Origin: Streptomyces sp. NBC_00704
GTDB lineage: Bacteria; Actinomycetota; Actinomycetes; Streptomycetales; Streptomycetaceae
DNA length: 64,000 bases
Assembly: GCF_036226605.1 (NCBI RefSeq)
Contig: NZ_CP109000.1
Span: 4,708,501 to 4,772,500 of the forward strand
Direction: 5' to 3'
In this document: piece after piece, positions 37,337 to 46,424 of the stretch
How the letters are laid out: each line of letters begins with the position of its first letter
Numbering within the stretch: the first letter of the stretch is position 1
Made by a program: the position numbers and the translations under genes
Notes under the pieces: generated by a model
What the model was told of the DNA's origin: nothing
The model's database searches: none
What the model saw: only the letters and a program-made list of their open reading frames with translations

Positions 37337-39367
37337 ATGGGCGCGACGGGCGGGATCAGCGAGATGACAGGTATCACCGGGACACCGGAGCGGACCGAGA
37401 GCGAGGCATTGGCCACGCTGCACCGGGTCTTCGGGTACGACGCCTTCCGCGGCGAGCAGGAAGCGGTCATCGAGCACGTGGTGGCCGGCGGGGACGCGGT
37501 CGTCCTCATGCCCACCGGCGGCGGCAAGTCCCTGTGCTACCAGATCCCCGCGCTGGTCAGACCGGGTACGGGCGTCGTCGTCTCCCCGCTGATCGCACTG
37601 ATGCAGGACCAGGTGGACGCGCTGCGGGCGCTCGGCGTCAACGCCGGGTTCATGAACTCCACGCAGGACTTCGACGAGCGGCGCGTGGTCGAGGCCGAGT
37701 TCCTCGCGGGAGAGCTGGACCTGCTGTACCTGGCGCCCGAGCGGCTGCGGCTTCAGTCCACCCTCGACCTCCTCTCACGCGGCAAGATCTCCGTGTTCGC
37801 GATCGACGAGGCGCACTGCGTGGCCCAGTGGGGCCACGACTTCCGCCCCGACTACCTCTCCCTCTCCCTGCTCGGCGAGCGCTGGCCGGACGTCCCGCGG
37901 ATCGCGCTCACCGCGACGGCCACCCACGCCACGCACCAGGAGATCACCCAGCGGCTCGCCATGCCGGCGGCCCGGCACTTCGTGGCCAGCTTCGACCGGC
38001 CCAACATCCAGTACCGGATCGTGTCGAAGTCCGACCCCAAGAAGCAGCTGCTGAGCTTTCTGCGCGAGGAGCACGCGGGCGACGCGGGCATCGTCTACTG
38101 CCTCTCGCGCAACTCCGTCGAGAAGACGGCCGAGTTCCTCACCCGCAACGGCGTCGAGGCCGTGCCCTACCACGCGGGTCTGGACGCGGGCACGCGCGCG
38201 GCGCACCAGTCCCGGTTCCTCCGCGAGGACGGCCTGGTCGTGTGCGCGACCATCGCGTTCGGCATGGGCATCGACAAGCCCGACGTCCGGTTCGTCGCCC
38301 ACCTCGACCTGCCCAAGTCGGTCGAGGGCTACTACCAGGAGACCGGACGCGGCGGTCGCGACGGCCTGCCCTCCACCGCATGGATGGCCTACGGCCTCAA
38401 CGACGTCATCCAGCAGCGCAAGATGATCCAGAGCGGTGAGGGCGACGAGGCCTTCCGCCGGCGCGCCGGCGCCCACCTGGAGTCGATGCTCGCGCTGTGC
38501 GAGACCGTCCAGTGCCGGCGGGGCCAGCTCCTCGCCTACTTCGGCCAGGAACCGGGCGCGGCGGGCTGCGGCAACTGCGACACCTGCCTCACCCCGCCGG
38601 AGACCTGGGACGGCACGGTCGCGGCCCAGAAGGTGCTGTCGACCATCGTGCGGCTGCAACGGGAGCGCGGCCAGAAGTTCGGCGCGGTGCAGATCGTCGA
38701 CATCCTGATGGGCAAGCGCACCGCGAAGGTCATCCAGTTCGACCACGACCAGCTGTCGGTGTTCGGCATCGGCGAGGAACTCACCGAGGGCGAATGGCGC
38801 GGAGTCGTCCGGCAGTTGCTGGCCCAGGGGCTGCTGGCGGTCGAAGGGGAGTACGGCACCCTGGTGCTCACGGAGGCCAGCGGCGCCGTACTGCGCCGGG
38901 AGCGGGACGTCCCGCTGCGCAAGGAGCCGAAGAAGCCGGCGACGTCGAAGGGGTCGGGCTCCTCGTCCGGCCGGGGCAAGGCCAAGGCCGTCGCGGCCGA
39001 GCTGCCCGAGGCGCTCCAGCCCGCCTTCGAGGCGTTGCGCGCCTGGCGCGCCGAGCAGGCCCGTGAGCAGGGCGTACCGGCCTACGTCATCTTCCACGAC
39101 GCGACGCTGCGCGAGATCGCCCTGGCCTGGCCGACGGCCGTGGAGCAGCTCGGCACCGTCGGCGGCGTCGGCGAGAGAAAGCTGGCCACGTACGGGGAGG
39201 GCGTCCTCGCCGTGCTGGCCTCGCTCGGCGGCCCACCGGACACGGCCGCCGCGGTTCCCGCCGCGAGCGCCGACCGTGCAGCCGACGCCCGCACCCACAC
39301 GGACCCGGGCGACCCGGATCACTGGCCCGAGATGGACGCGGAACCGGAGCCCGAGGACTGGATGTGA
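37337..39367 (+). CDS. recQ: ATP-dependent DNA helicase RecQ
   Basis: A 676-residue 3'-5' DNA helicase for recombination and repair. Walker A is TGGGKS near residue 60, Walker B DEAH near 157, and motif VI is QETGRGGRDG. The zinc-binding domain has cysteines in ALCETVQC and GCGNCDTC near 388-416, followed by a winged-helix region. A basic Ser/Gly linker precedes a C-terminal HRDC domain (about 560-630), and an acidic tail ends the protein. ATG 37337 has GGGGGA 8 bases upstream. An in-frame GTG at 37304 lies 7 bases after a -10-like TATCGT, so a leaderless, 11-residue longer form is possible. Confidence 0.95.
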   Translation: MGATGGISEMTGITGTPERTESEALATLHRVFGYDAFRGEQEAVIEHVVAGGDAVVLMPTGGGKSLCYQIPALVRPGTGVVVSPLIALMQDQVDALRALGVNAGFMNSTQDFDERRVVEAEFLAGELDLLYLAPERLRLQSTLDLLSRGKISVFAIDEAHCVAQWGHDFRPDYLSLSLLGERWPDVPRIALTATATHATHQEITQRLAMPAARHFVASFDRPNIQYRIVSKSDPKKQLLSFLREEHAGDAGIVYCLSRNSVEKTAEFLTRNGVEAVPYHAGLDAGTRAAHQSRFLREDGLVVCATIAFGMGIDKPDVRFVAHLDLPKSVEGYYQETGRGGRDGLPSTAWMAYGLNDVIQQRKMIQSGEGDEAFRRRAGAHLESMLALCETVQCRRGQLLAYFGQEPGAAGCGNCDTCLTPPETWDGTVAAQKVLSTIVRLQRERGQKFGAVQIVDILMGKRTAKVIQFDHDQLSVFGIGEELTEGEWRGVVRQLLAQGLLAVEGEYGTLVLTEASGAVLRRERDVPLRKEPKKPATSKGSGSSSGRGKAKAVAAELPEALQPAFEALRAWRAEQAREQGVPAYVIFHDATLREIALAWPTAVEQLGTVGGVGERKLATYGEGVLAVLASLGGPPDTAAAVPAASADRAADARTHTDPGDPDHWPEMDAEPEPEDWM

Positions 39368-39739
39368 CGCGGGCCGATCTCGGGGGCCGTGCGGGGGGTC
39401 CGTCGGACCGGCGCCTCTGACCGACCGAACCGACCGAACCGACCGAACCGACCGAACCGACCGAACCGACCGAACCGACCGGTCCGACCGAACCGACGGG
39501 GCGCATCGAGTCGCCAGGGCGCATCGATGTGCCAGGGCGGACCGATCCGACCGGGCGGGCACGCGGGCGGCTCCGACCGTTCGGTCGGGCGCGCCGAGTC
39601 GACCGGCCGGAGTGCCGAGCGCCGAGCGCCAGGGCGGACCGAGCCATCGGTCCAGGCGGTCCAACCGTCCAGGCGCATCCCGACCGTCCGGCCGGATCCG
39701 ACCGGGCGGGTCCGGCCGGACGGGTCCGGCCGGGTCGGT
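39368..39739. other. Convergent intergenic region with 9-bp minisatellite
   Basis: No gene is supported. It separates the recQ stop from the flavoprotein stop on the other strand and is made largely of Arg/Asp-like CCGACCG and CGGGC repeats. Confidence 0.6.
39421..39501. repeat. 9-bp tandem repeat, eight to nine units
   Basis: Six exact units of CCGACCGAA, then CCGACCGGT, one more exact unit and a decayed CCGACGGGG. Opposite-strand frames across it encode low-complexity peptides and are not taken as genes. Confidence 0.9.
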
Positions 39740-42637
39740 CTACAGGGCCCGGGTGGCGTAGGCCCTGACGTCCGCGTCGGCGTCCGTCGTGGCCGTGGCC
39801 AGGGCGGCCCGGGCGGCCTCCGTGTCGCGGTGACGGGTCAGGGCCAGGACGGCGGCCTTGCGGACGTCGGCGTTCGGGTCGGCCAGCGCTTTGGCCAGCA
39901 CGGGGACGGCCGTATCGGGGTGGGTCACGGACAGTGCGGTGGCGGCGCCCGCCCGCACCTGCCACGCCGGGTCAGACAGCGCGGCCACGGCCCGGACGGC
40001 GAGCGGTTCCGGGCAGCCGGTGGCGCCCAGCGCGCCGTAGGCGGCGGCCCGGACCAGGGCATCGGGGTCGTCGACGAGGGTGACGAGAGCCGTGTGCACG
40101 GCGTCGGGCGCGGCAGCGAGGCCGGTGCCGGCTACCGGTTCGGCGTCTACGCCCGCAGCGGTGCCCGCCCCCGTGGCTTCGACCGCGAGGGTGTCGTTGA
40201 GGCGGCCGGCGGCCACCGTGGCCAGGGACTTGGCCATGACGACGCGGACCTCGCGGGACGGGTCGGCGGTGGCCGCCCGCGCCAGTTCGTCGGCGGCGTC
40301 GACGGAGAGGAGGGCGCGGACGGCCTCGATGCGGACGGCGATGTCGGCGTCGGTGAGGGCGTCGGCGAAGAGGGCGGCGTCGCCGAGACGCAGGGCACGC
40401 AGTACGTCCAGGGCCGCGGCGCGGACCACCGGGTCGGACTCGGTCAGCGCGGCGGTGAGCCCGTCGCGCAGGGCCGGCTCGGGCGGCAGGGTCTCGACGA
40501 GTTCCCGGAGCGAGGCCGCTGCGGTGGCCCGTACCTCCGCGGCGGGGTCGCGCAGCGCCCGGGCGAGCGCGGGGCCGGTGCCCGGCGGCACGGTCTCGGT
40601 GAGGACGGCGACCGCCTCACGCCGGACGGCGGGCGCCGGATCGGTCAGGTAGGGGAGCAGGGCGTCGAGGTCGGGTTCCTCCTCGGCGAGGGCCACGAGT
40701 TCGAGGAGACGGGAGGAGGAGTGGAGGGCGGAGGAGTGGAGGGACGAGGACGACTCCGGGTCGTCGGGACCGGGGCCGGACGCCGAAGCGCCGTTCGCCG
40801 CCGAGGCGGCCGCATCGGGGAGGGACTCGGGGCCGGCGGCGACGGGGGCCACGTCCCGTGAACCGGCCGTGGCCACGTCCTCGGAGTGGACCTCGCCAAG
40901 GCGGCGTGAGGGGCCGCCGACAGGGCTGAACTCATCGACCGGAACCAGATAGGGAGCCACGGGTCTGGCCGTGAACTCCATAGCGCCGGAGGGGGACTTG
41001 TGCAGATCGAGGTGGTGGAACCAGGACTCGTCGTCGCGGCTGGGGTGGTCGAGGCGTTCGTGGTAGAGGCCCCAGCGGGACTCGGTGCGGGCCAGGGAGG
41101 CGCGCGCGGCCATCTCCGCGCAGTCGCGGATGAAGGAGACCTCGGCGCAGCGCATCAGCTCGTGCGGGGTGCGCGCGCCCATCTCGGCGATGTCGTCCCG
41201 CATGCGCTCGAAGGACTCCAGGGCCAGCGACAGCCGCGCGCCCGACTTCGGCGGGGCGACGTAGTCGTTCACGAAGCGGCGCAGCTTGTACTCGACCTGG
41301 GGCTGCGGCGGGCCGTCGGGGTTGCGCAGCGGGCGGTAGATCAGCTCGTGCGCCTCGCGCAGCTGGTCGGCGGGCAGCTCACCGTCGTACGCCGTGTACT
41401 GGGCCGCGTCCGCGCCCGCGAGGTCGCCGAAGACGAACGCGCCGATCATGTAGTTGTGCGGGACGCAGGCCAGGTCGCCGGCCGCGTACAGGCGGGGGAC
41501 GGTCGTGCGGGCGTGCTCGTCCACCCGTACGCCGGAGGCCGAGTGGCCGCCGCACAGGCCGATCTCCGAGATGTGCATCTCGATGTCGTGGGTGCGGTAG
41601 TCGTGACCGCGACCGGAGTGGAAGGTTCCGCGGGTGGGCCGCTCGGTGGAGTGCAGGATCGTCTCCAGGGCGGAGAGCGACTCCTCGGGCAGATGGCTGA
41701 GCTTCAGGTAGACGGGGCCGCGGTCGCTGGCGACCTCCGCGGCGAATTCGGCCATCATCTGCCCCGACCAGTAGTCGGAGTCGACGAAGCGTTCGCCGTG
41801 CCGGTTGACCTGGTAGCCGCCGAACGGGTTGGCGACGTAGGCGCAGGCGGGACCGTTGTAGTCCTTGATCAGCGGGTTGATCTGGAAGCACTCGATGCCG
41901 GTCAGCTCGGCGCCGGCGTGATAGGCCATGGCGTAGCCGTCGCCCGCGTTGGTGGGGTTCTCGTACGTGCCGTAGAGGTAGCCGGAGGCGGGCAGGCCGA
42001 GGCGGCCGCAGGCGCCCGTCGCGAGGACGACGCCGCCCGCGCGGACGGTGACGAACCGTCCGGTGCGGGTGTTGAAGCCGACGGCGCCGATGGCGCGTCC
42101 GTCCTGGGGGGAGGTCAGCACCCGCACCGGCATCACCCGGTTCTCGATGCGGATCCGCTCCCGCATCTCGCGCCGCCGCAACTGCCGGTACAGGACCTTC
42201 TTGACGTCCTTGCCCTCCGGCATCGGCAGCACGTACGAGCCGGATCGGTGGACCTGGCGGACCGCGTAGTCGCCGTGTTCGTCCTTCTCGAACTTCACGC
42301 CGTACGACTCCAGCCGCTGCACCATGGCGAAGCCACGGGTCGCGGTCTGGCGGACGGTCGCCTGGTCGACGATGCCGTCGTTGGCGCGGGTGATCTCGGC
42401 GACGTAGTCGTCGGGCTCGGCGCGGCCGGGGACGACCGCGTTGTTGACGCCGTCCATGCCCATCGCGAGCGCCCCGGAGTGGCGCACGTGCGCCTTCTCC
42501 AGGAGCAGGACGTCGGCGCCGCGCTCGGCGGCGGTGAGGGCCGCCATGGTGCCGGCGGTGCCGCCGCCGATGACGAGGACGTCACAGGTCAGCTCCTCGG
42601 CGTCGTCGAGTGCGGGGATCTGCACGGGGGTGTCCAC
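39740..42637 (-). CDS. AprA-like FAD oxidoreductase fused to C-terminal HEAT repeats
   Basis: A 965-residue two-part protein. Residues about 18-600 are a fumarate reductase/AprA-type flavoprotein: FAD motif DVLVIGGGTAGTMAALTAAE near 19-38, HSGALAMGMDGVNN near 53, and GVVLATGACGRLG near 200. From about 635 to the end there are repeated units of roughly 30 residues, such as LTDPAPAVRREAVAVL, DPAAEVRATAAASL and DPNADVRKAAVLAL, which are HEAT/PBS-type helical repeats. A Pro/Ser/Gly linker joins the parts. With the 2[4Fe-4S] ferredoxin at 46060 it resembles an AprAB (adenylylsulphate reductase) pair. The GTG start has GAAAGG 7 bases upstream. It closes an operon with an ABC importer; its substrate is unknown. 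Confidence 0.85.
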   Translation of the reverse strand: MDTPVQIPALDDAEELTCDVLVIGGGTAGTMAALTAAERGADVLLLEKAHVRHSGALAMGMDGVNNAVVPGRAEPDDYVAEITRANDGIVDQATVRQTATRGFAMVQRLESYGVKFEKDEHGDYAVRQVHRSGSYVLPMPEGKDVKKVLYRQLRRREMRERIRIENRVMPVRVLTSPQDGRAIGAVGFNTRTGRFVTVRAGGVVLATGACGRLGLPASGYLYGTYENPTNAGDGYAMAYHAGAELTGIECFQINPLIKDYNGPACAYVANPFGGYQVNRHGERFVDSDYWSGQMMAEFAAEVASDRGPVYLKLSHLPEESLSALETILHSTERPTRGTFHSGRGHDYRTHDIEMHISEIGLCGGHSASGVRVDEHARTTVPRLYAAGDLACVPHNYMIGAFVFGDLAGADAAQYTAYDGELPADQLREAHELIYRPLRNPDGPPQPQVEYKLRRFVNDYVAPPKSGARLSLALESFERMRDDIAEMGARTPHELMRCAEVSFIRDCAEMAARASLARTESRWGLYHERLDHPSRDDESWFHHLDLHKSPSGAMEFTARPVAPYLVPVDEFSPVGGPSRRLGEVHSEDVATAGSRDVAPVAAGPESLPDAAASAANGASASGPGPDDPESSSSLHSSALHSSSRLLELVALAEEEPDLDALLPYLTDPAPAVRREAVAVLTETVPPGTGPALARALRDPAAEVRATAAASLRELVETLPPEPALRDGLTAALTESDPVVRAAALDVLRALRLGDAALFADALTDADIAVRIEAVRALLSVDAADELARAATADPSREVRVVMAKSLATVAAGRLNDTLAVEATGAGTAAGVDAEPVAGTGLAAAPDAVHTALVTLVDDPDALVRAAAYGALGATGCPEPLAVRAVAALSDPAWQVRAGAATALSVTHPDTAVPVLAKALADPNADVRKAAVLALTRHRDTEAARAALATATTDADADVRAYATRAL

Positions 42638-42648
42638 CGGGGTGCCTT

Positions 42649-43827
42649 TCAGGTGTTCAGCGAGGTCAGGACGGCCCGCCGCAGGGCCACGCGCGCGGGG
42701 TCGTCGTGGGCGGCGCGATCGCGGGGGCGCGGCACGTCCCGTACGGCGACGAGACGGCCCGCGCCGAGGAGTGCCACGCGGTCGCCGAGGAACAGGGCCT
42801 CGTCCACGTCGTGGGTGACGAAGACGACGGTCGCGCCCGTGCCGCGCAGCACCTCCACCAGCAGGTCCTGCATGCCGGCGCGGGTCTGGGCGTCGAGGGC
42901 GCCGAAGGGTTCGTCCATGAGGACGGCGCGCGGGCCCGCGGCGAGCGCCCGGGCCAGTTGCGCGCGCTGGCGCTGGCCTCCGGAGACGCGGTGCGGCAAC
43001 TGCCGTGCGCGGTCGGCGAGTCCGACTCGGGTGAGCCAGTCGGCGGCCTGCTTGCGGCGCGTCGCGCGGGGCGTGCCCTGGATGGCGAGGGGGAGTTCGA
43101 CGTTGGCCAGCAGGGTGCGCCAGGGCAGGAGGGCGTCCTCCTGGAAGACGAGCGCACGGTCCGCGGCGGGCCCGGCGATCGGCAGGCCGTCCTGCTCCAC
43201 GGCGCCGGCCAGCACGGGCAGCAGTCCGGCCAGGGTGCGCAGCAGCGTCGACTTGCCGCAGCCGGACGGGCCGACGACGGTGAGGATCTCGCCGGGTGGG
43301 ACGTCGAGGTCGACGTCGGCCAGGGCGGCGGCGTCGGGACGGCCGAGGGTGGCCGCCCGCAGGGTGAGCCGGGTGCCGCGCACGGCGGACCCGGTGCTCT
43401 CGCGCACGGGCGGGTCGGTGGCGCCGGGGGCGGTGGCGCCGGTGTCGCCCAGCACGGTCGTCACGGTGTTCCCACCCGAGGCCCGACCGGGGTTCGCCCC
43501 GACGGCGGTGACGGCGCCGACGGCTGTACCGGCCGTGCCGGACGGGTCGGCTGTACCGGCCGTGCCGGACGGGTCGGATGGCTTGGACGGGTTGGCCGGG
43601 TTGGACCGGTCGGCTGTGCCGGTCAGGTCGGTCGTGCCGGTGGAGCCGTTGGAGTCGGTGGAGCCGCCGGTCAGGTCGACCGTGCCCGTGGCGCCGTTCG
43701 GGCCGCTGGCGTCGTTCGGGCCGGTCGGGTCTGCTGTGCCGTGGGCGTGGGTGTGGGCAGTGCCGTCGGCGTGGGTTGTGCCGCCGGGCGCGCCGGTCGT
43801 GTCGCGGGTCTCAGACGAGGTGCTCAT
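42649..43827 (-). CDS. ABC transporter ATP-binding protein (nitrate/sulfonate/taurine type) with long low-complexity N-terminus
   Basis: The ATPase of the importer, 392 residues. Walker A GPSGCGKST lies near residue 188, the Q-loop LVFQEDALLPW follows, the signature is VSGGQRQR, and Walker B is AVLMDEPFGALD. These fit the SsuB/TauB group. Before the domain there are about 150 residues almost wholly of Gly, Thr, Asp, Ala, Pro and Ser, with repeats such as DPSGTAGTA; normal SsuB proteins lack this. The ATG at 43827 gives this long form and lies 17 bases inside the permease gene. A later start would give a standard ATPase, so the extension should be treated with caution. Confidence 0.85.
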   Translation of the reverse strand: MSTSSETRDTTGAPGGTTHADGTAHTHAHGTADPTGPNDASGPNGATGTVDLTGGSTDSNGSTGTTDLTGTADRSNPANPSKPSDPSGTAGTADPSGTAGTAVGAVTAVGANPGRASGGNTVTTVLGDTGATAPGATDPPVRESTGSAVRGTRLTLRAATLGRPDAAALADVDLDVPPGEILTVVGPSGCGKSTLLRTLAGLLPVLAGAVEQDGLPIAGPAADRALVFQEDALLPWRTLLANVELPLAIQGTPRATRRKQAADWLTRVGLADRARQLPHRVSGGQRQRAQLARALAAGPRAVLMDEPFGALDAQTRAGMQDLLVEVLRGTGATVVFVTHDVDEALFLGDRVALLGAGRLVAVRDVPRPRDRAAHDDPARVALRRAVLTSLNT

Positions 43828-44704
43828 CGCGCGCCCCCTCGGGCTCGGTTCCGGTGCCGGCGGCGGAGGCGGCCGGTTCCGGAGGCCTTCGCACTGCCGC
43901 GGCCGTGCGAAGGCCCGCCGTCCGGGGCCGGCCCGCGGGGACGTAGGACGTGCGGGGCAGCCAGCGGGTCAGGCGGCGGCCGAGGAGTTCCACGGCCGTG
44001 GAGGTCGCCCAGCCGAGCACGCCGATCGTGGCCATGCCGACGAACACGCCCGGGTAGTCGACGACGGTGTAGTCCTGCCAGGTGCGGTAGCCGACGCCGT
44101 ACTGGCCGGAGATCATCTCGGCGGAGATCACACAGATCCACGAGACGCCGAGGCCGACCGAGAGGCCGCCGAAGATGCCCGGCAGCGCGCCCGGCAGCAC
44201 GACCGAGGCGAGGATCCGCCACCGGCCGCCGCCCATGGTGCGCACCGCCTCCTCCCAGCCGGGGGCGAGGGCGCGGACCGCGTGCCGGGTGGAGACCATG
44301 ACGGGGAAGAACGCGGCGGTGAAGGTGATGAAGACGATGCCCTGCTCGTTGGAGGGGAAGAGCAGGATCGCGACGGGCACCAGGGCGATGGCGGGGATGG
44401 GGCGGACGACTTCGAGGACCGGCCCGAGCAGGTCCTCGGCGAGCCGCGAGCGCGCCACGAGCACGCCCGTGGCGACGCCCACGACGGCGGCGAGGAGGAA
44501 GCCGGTGACGATGCGGGTGAGGCTGTCGGTGAGGTCGGTCCAGTAGTCGTCGCCGGCCAGGCGGTCGGCGAAGGTGCGGGCCACGTCCGCGACCGTGGGG
44601 AACTGCGAGAAGCGCAGCCACAGGTCGACGTTCAGGCTGGTCAGCAGCTGCCACAGGCCGAGGGCGGCCGCGACCGACGCCGCCCGCAGCGCATACCGGG
44701 TCAC
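43811..44704 (-). CDS. ABC transporter permease (SsuC/TauC type)
   Basis: A 297-residue inner-membrane permease with six helices. The EAA-type loop WEEAVRTMGGGRWRILASVVLPGALPGIFGGL lies near residues 150-182, the site that contacts the ATPase. PIPAIALVPVAILLF near 105 is typical of nitrate/sulfonate/taurine importers. The last 45 residues form an Arg/Ala/Glu-rich cytoplasmic tail. The GTG start overlaps the stop of the binding-protein gene by 4 bases, and its stop lies in the ATPase gene. Confidence 0.9.
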   Translation of the reverse strand: MTRYALRAASVAAALGLWQLLTSLNVDLWLRFSQFPTVADVARTFADRLAGDDYWTDLTDSLTRIVTGFLLAAVVGVATGVLVARSRLAEDLLGPVLEVVRPIPAIALVPVAILLFPSNEQGIVFITFTAAFFPVMVSTRHAVRALAPGWEEAVRTMGGGRWRILASVVLPGALPGIFGGLSVGLGVSWICVISAEMISGQYGVGYRTWQDYTVVDYPGVFVGMATIGVLGWATSTAVELLGRRLTRWLPRTSYVPAGRPRTAGLRTAAAVRRPPEPAASAAGTGTEPEGARDEHLV

Positions 44705-46044
44705 GAGGCCCGCCCCAGCGCGTCGGCGTACGGGACGACCCGGGAGCCGGCGTGGGCGTCGACGTAGGCCCGGGCGGTCGCCGGGGCGACGAACGGCAGG
44801 AGCGTCGCGCCGTCGGCGACCCAGACGGCCTTGTCGGCGAACCACAGGGTGCCGGTGGTGGCGTCGGGGACGTACGCGGCGCGGACGCCGTCCTTGTGCC
44901 GGGCGACGTAGGCCAGCAGCGCGCCCGGCGTCGCGAAGGAACGGGTCCGCGTGGCGCCCTTGGGCCACACCTCGCTCGCGGCGGGCGCCGGCCCGGCGGC
45001 GAGCCGGCGGGCGTAGGACGGGCCGAGGGCCTTCTTGACGTAGCGGTCGTCGACGAAGGAGTCGACGTCGACGTCGCCGGTCAGCTTCGCCGCCTTCAGG
45101 ATCGACACGTCCTCCTTGAGCGCCAAGACGAGCCCGGGCCTGACGGCCGGGTCGAAGGTGGCGATGCCGTGGGCGCCGTTGTAGAGGTAGACGACCTCGG
45201 CGGGCAGGCCGGTGGCCTTCGCGACGCTCTCGGCGGCCGCCACCGGGTGTGCGTTCAGGTAGGTCGTGGCCTGCTCCTGGGCCTTGAGGAACGCCTCCAG
45301 CACGGCCGGGCGGTTCTTCGCGAAGTCCTCGCGGGCGGTGACGCCGTGGAAGGTGGGCAGATCGAGCTGGGCACCGTCGTAGAGGGCTTTCGCCTTGCCC
45401 TGGTAGGCGAGCAGCCCGGGCCAGGCGACGAACTGCGAGAGCGCGTCGGCGCTGCCCGCGGAGAGGGCAGACGCGCCGACGGCGGGCTGCTGGTTGAGTT
45501 TCTCGACGCCCTCGTCGGGGTCGATGCCGGCGCGCTGAAGGGCGCGGACCAGGGTGCCGTCGGCGGCGGAGCCGACGCTCGTGGAGACCTTCCTGCCCTT
45601 GAGGTCGTCGATCGAGGCGAGTGGGGAGCCGGGCGCGGTGACGATGGTGTTGAGGCCGCCGCGCAGGTTGTAGCCGGTGACCGACACCAGGCGCGTGGGC
45701 TTGCCGAGCTGTCTGCCGCGGGCCGCGTTGATGAGGAGCGGGAAGTCGCCCATCGAGCCGATGTCGATCTTCCCCGCGGTCATCTGGGCGGTGATGGGGG
45801 CGCCGGTGGCGTAGTCCTGCCAGTCGACCTTGTAGCTCTTTCCGTCGCCGAGGGCGTTCAGCTGCTTCTCGAAGTAGCCGAGGGACCGCAGGAGGGTGCC
45901 CGCCGTGACCGTGTTGATGGTCTTGGACTGGTAGCCGACGGTGACGGTGACCGTGGAGCCGTCACCGGCCTGGGCGCTGCCGCATCCGGTGAGCGGGAGC
46001 AGGAGGAGGGCGGCGGCGGACGCGGCGGTCGTTCGGGGTTTCAT
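44701..46044 (-). CDS. ABC substrate-binding lipoprotein with NosL-like C-terminal domain
   Basis: A 447-residue exported lipoprotein. The signal peptide ends in LTGC (lipobox, about residue 21). Residues about 35-340 form a nitrate/sulfonate/taurine-type binding protein: VTVGYQSKTINTVTAG, GKIDIGSMGDFPLL and DDLKGRKVSTSVGS. The final 80 residues (about 365-447) are extra. Features such as GTLWFADKAVWVADG, LLPFVAPATARAYVDAHAG and RVVPYADAL resemble the NosL copper-chaperone fold in order and spacing. The usual Cys/Met metal residues of NosL were not found. It overlaps the permease by 4 bases and follows the ferredoxin by 15 bases. Confidence 0.87.
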   Translation of the reverse strand: MKPRTTAASAAALLLLPLTGCGSAQAGDGSTVTVTVGYQSKTINTVTAGTLLRSLGYFEKQLNALGDGKSYKVDWQDYATGAPITAQMTAGKIDIGSMGDFPLLINAARGRQLGKPTRLVSVTGYNLRGGLNTIVTAPGSPLASIDDLKGRKVSTSVGSAADGTLVRALQRAGIDPDEGVEKLNQQPAVGASALSAGSADALSQFVAWPGLLAYQGKAKALYDGAQLDLPTFHGVTAREDFAKNRPAVLEAFLKAQEQATTYLNAHPVAAAESVAKATGLPAEVVYLYNGAHGIATFDPAVRPGLVLALKEDVSILKAAKLTGDVDVDSFVDDRYVKKALGPSYARRLAAGPAPAASEVWPKGATRTRSFATPGALLAYVARHKDGVRAAYVPDATTGTLWFADKAVWVADGATLLPFVAPATARAYVDAHAGSRVVPYADALGRAS

Positions 46045-46059
46045 CGGGGTTCGGGCCTT

Positions 46060-46287
46060 TCACCGGAGCAGGTAGGGCATGTTGACCGTGACGGCTCCGG
46101 TGGGACAGCGGGCCGCGCACGGGCCGCAGTACCAGCATTCGTCGACGTGCATGTAGGCCTTGCCGTTGCTCTCGTCGATGGCGAGGGAGTCCAGCGGGCA
46201 CATGTCCACGCAGAGGGTGCAGCCGTCGATGCACTTCGACTCGTCGATGGTCACGGGCACGTCGGCCCGCTGGGGTGCCAGGGTCAT
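46060..46287 (-). CDS. 2[4Fe-4S] ferredoxin, AprB-like
   Basis: A 75-residue ferredoxin, probably the electron partner of the flavoprotein at 39740. The two cluster motifs are CIDGCTLCVDMCP near residue 19 (an extra residue in the first spacing, as seen in AprB and some DsrO-like ferredoxins) and CWYCGPCAARCP near 51. The start at 46287 has GGAGA 6 bases upstream. It is the first gene of the metabolic operon, followed at 15 bases by the binding-protein gene. Confidence 0.9.
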   Translation of the reverse strand: MTLAPQRADVPVTIDESKCIDGCTLCVDMCPLDSLAIDESNGKAYMHVDECWYCGPCAARCPTGAVTVNMPYLLR

Positions 46288-46424
46288 GGCTGTCTCCGAA
46301 AAGGTCCCGGGGAATTCTGAGAAAAACCGTGCGGCGGCGAACCGATGGGGCCTCGCCGAACGATGAAGGGATGAGAGCGGGAAGCAGGGCGGACGGCTGA
46401 CGGAAGGCGGGCGGGGATGGAAGG

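Noticed and set aside
39421..39501. CRISPR-like array
   Set aside because: Units are 9 bp with no spacers, so it is a plain tandem repeat; no cas genes are present.
41000..44767. 1255-codon open frame antisense to the flavoprotein and ABC genes
   Set aside because: An antisense artefact of high third-position GC; the opposite strand has clear motifs.
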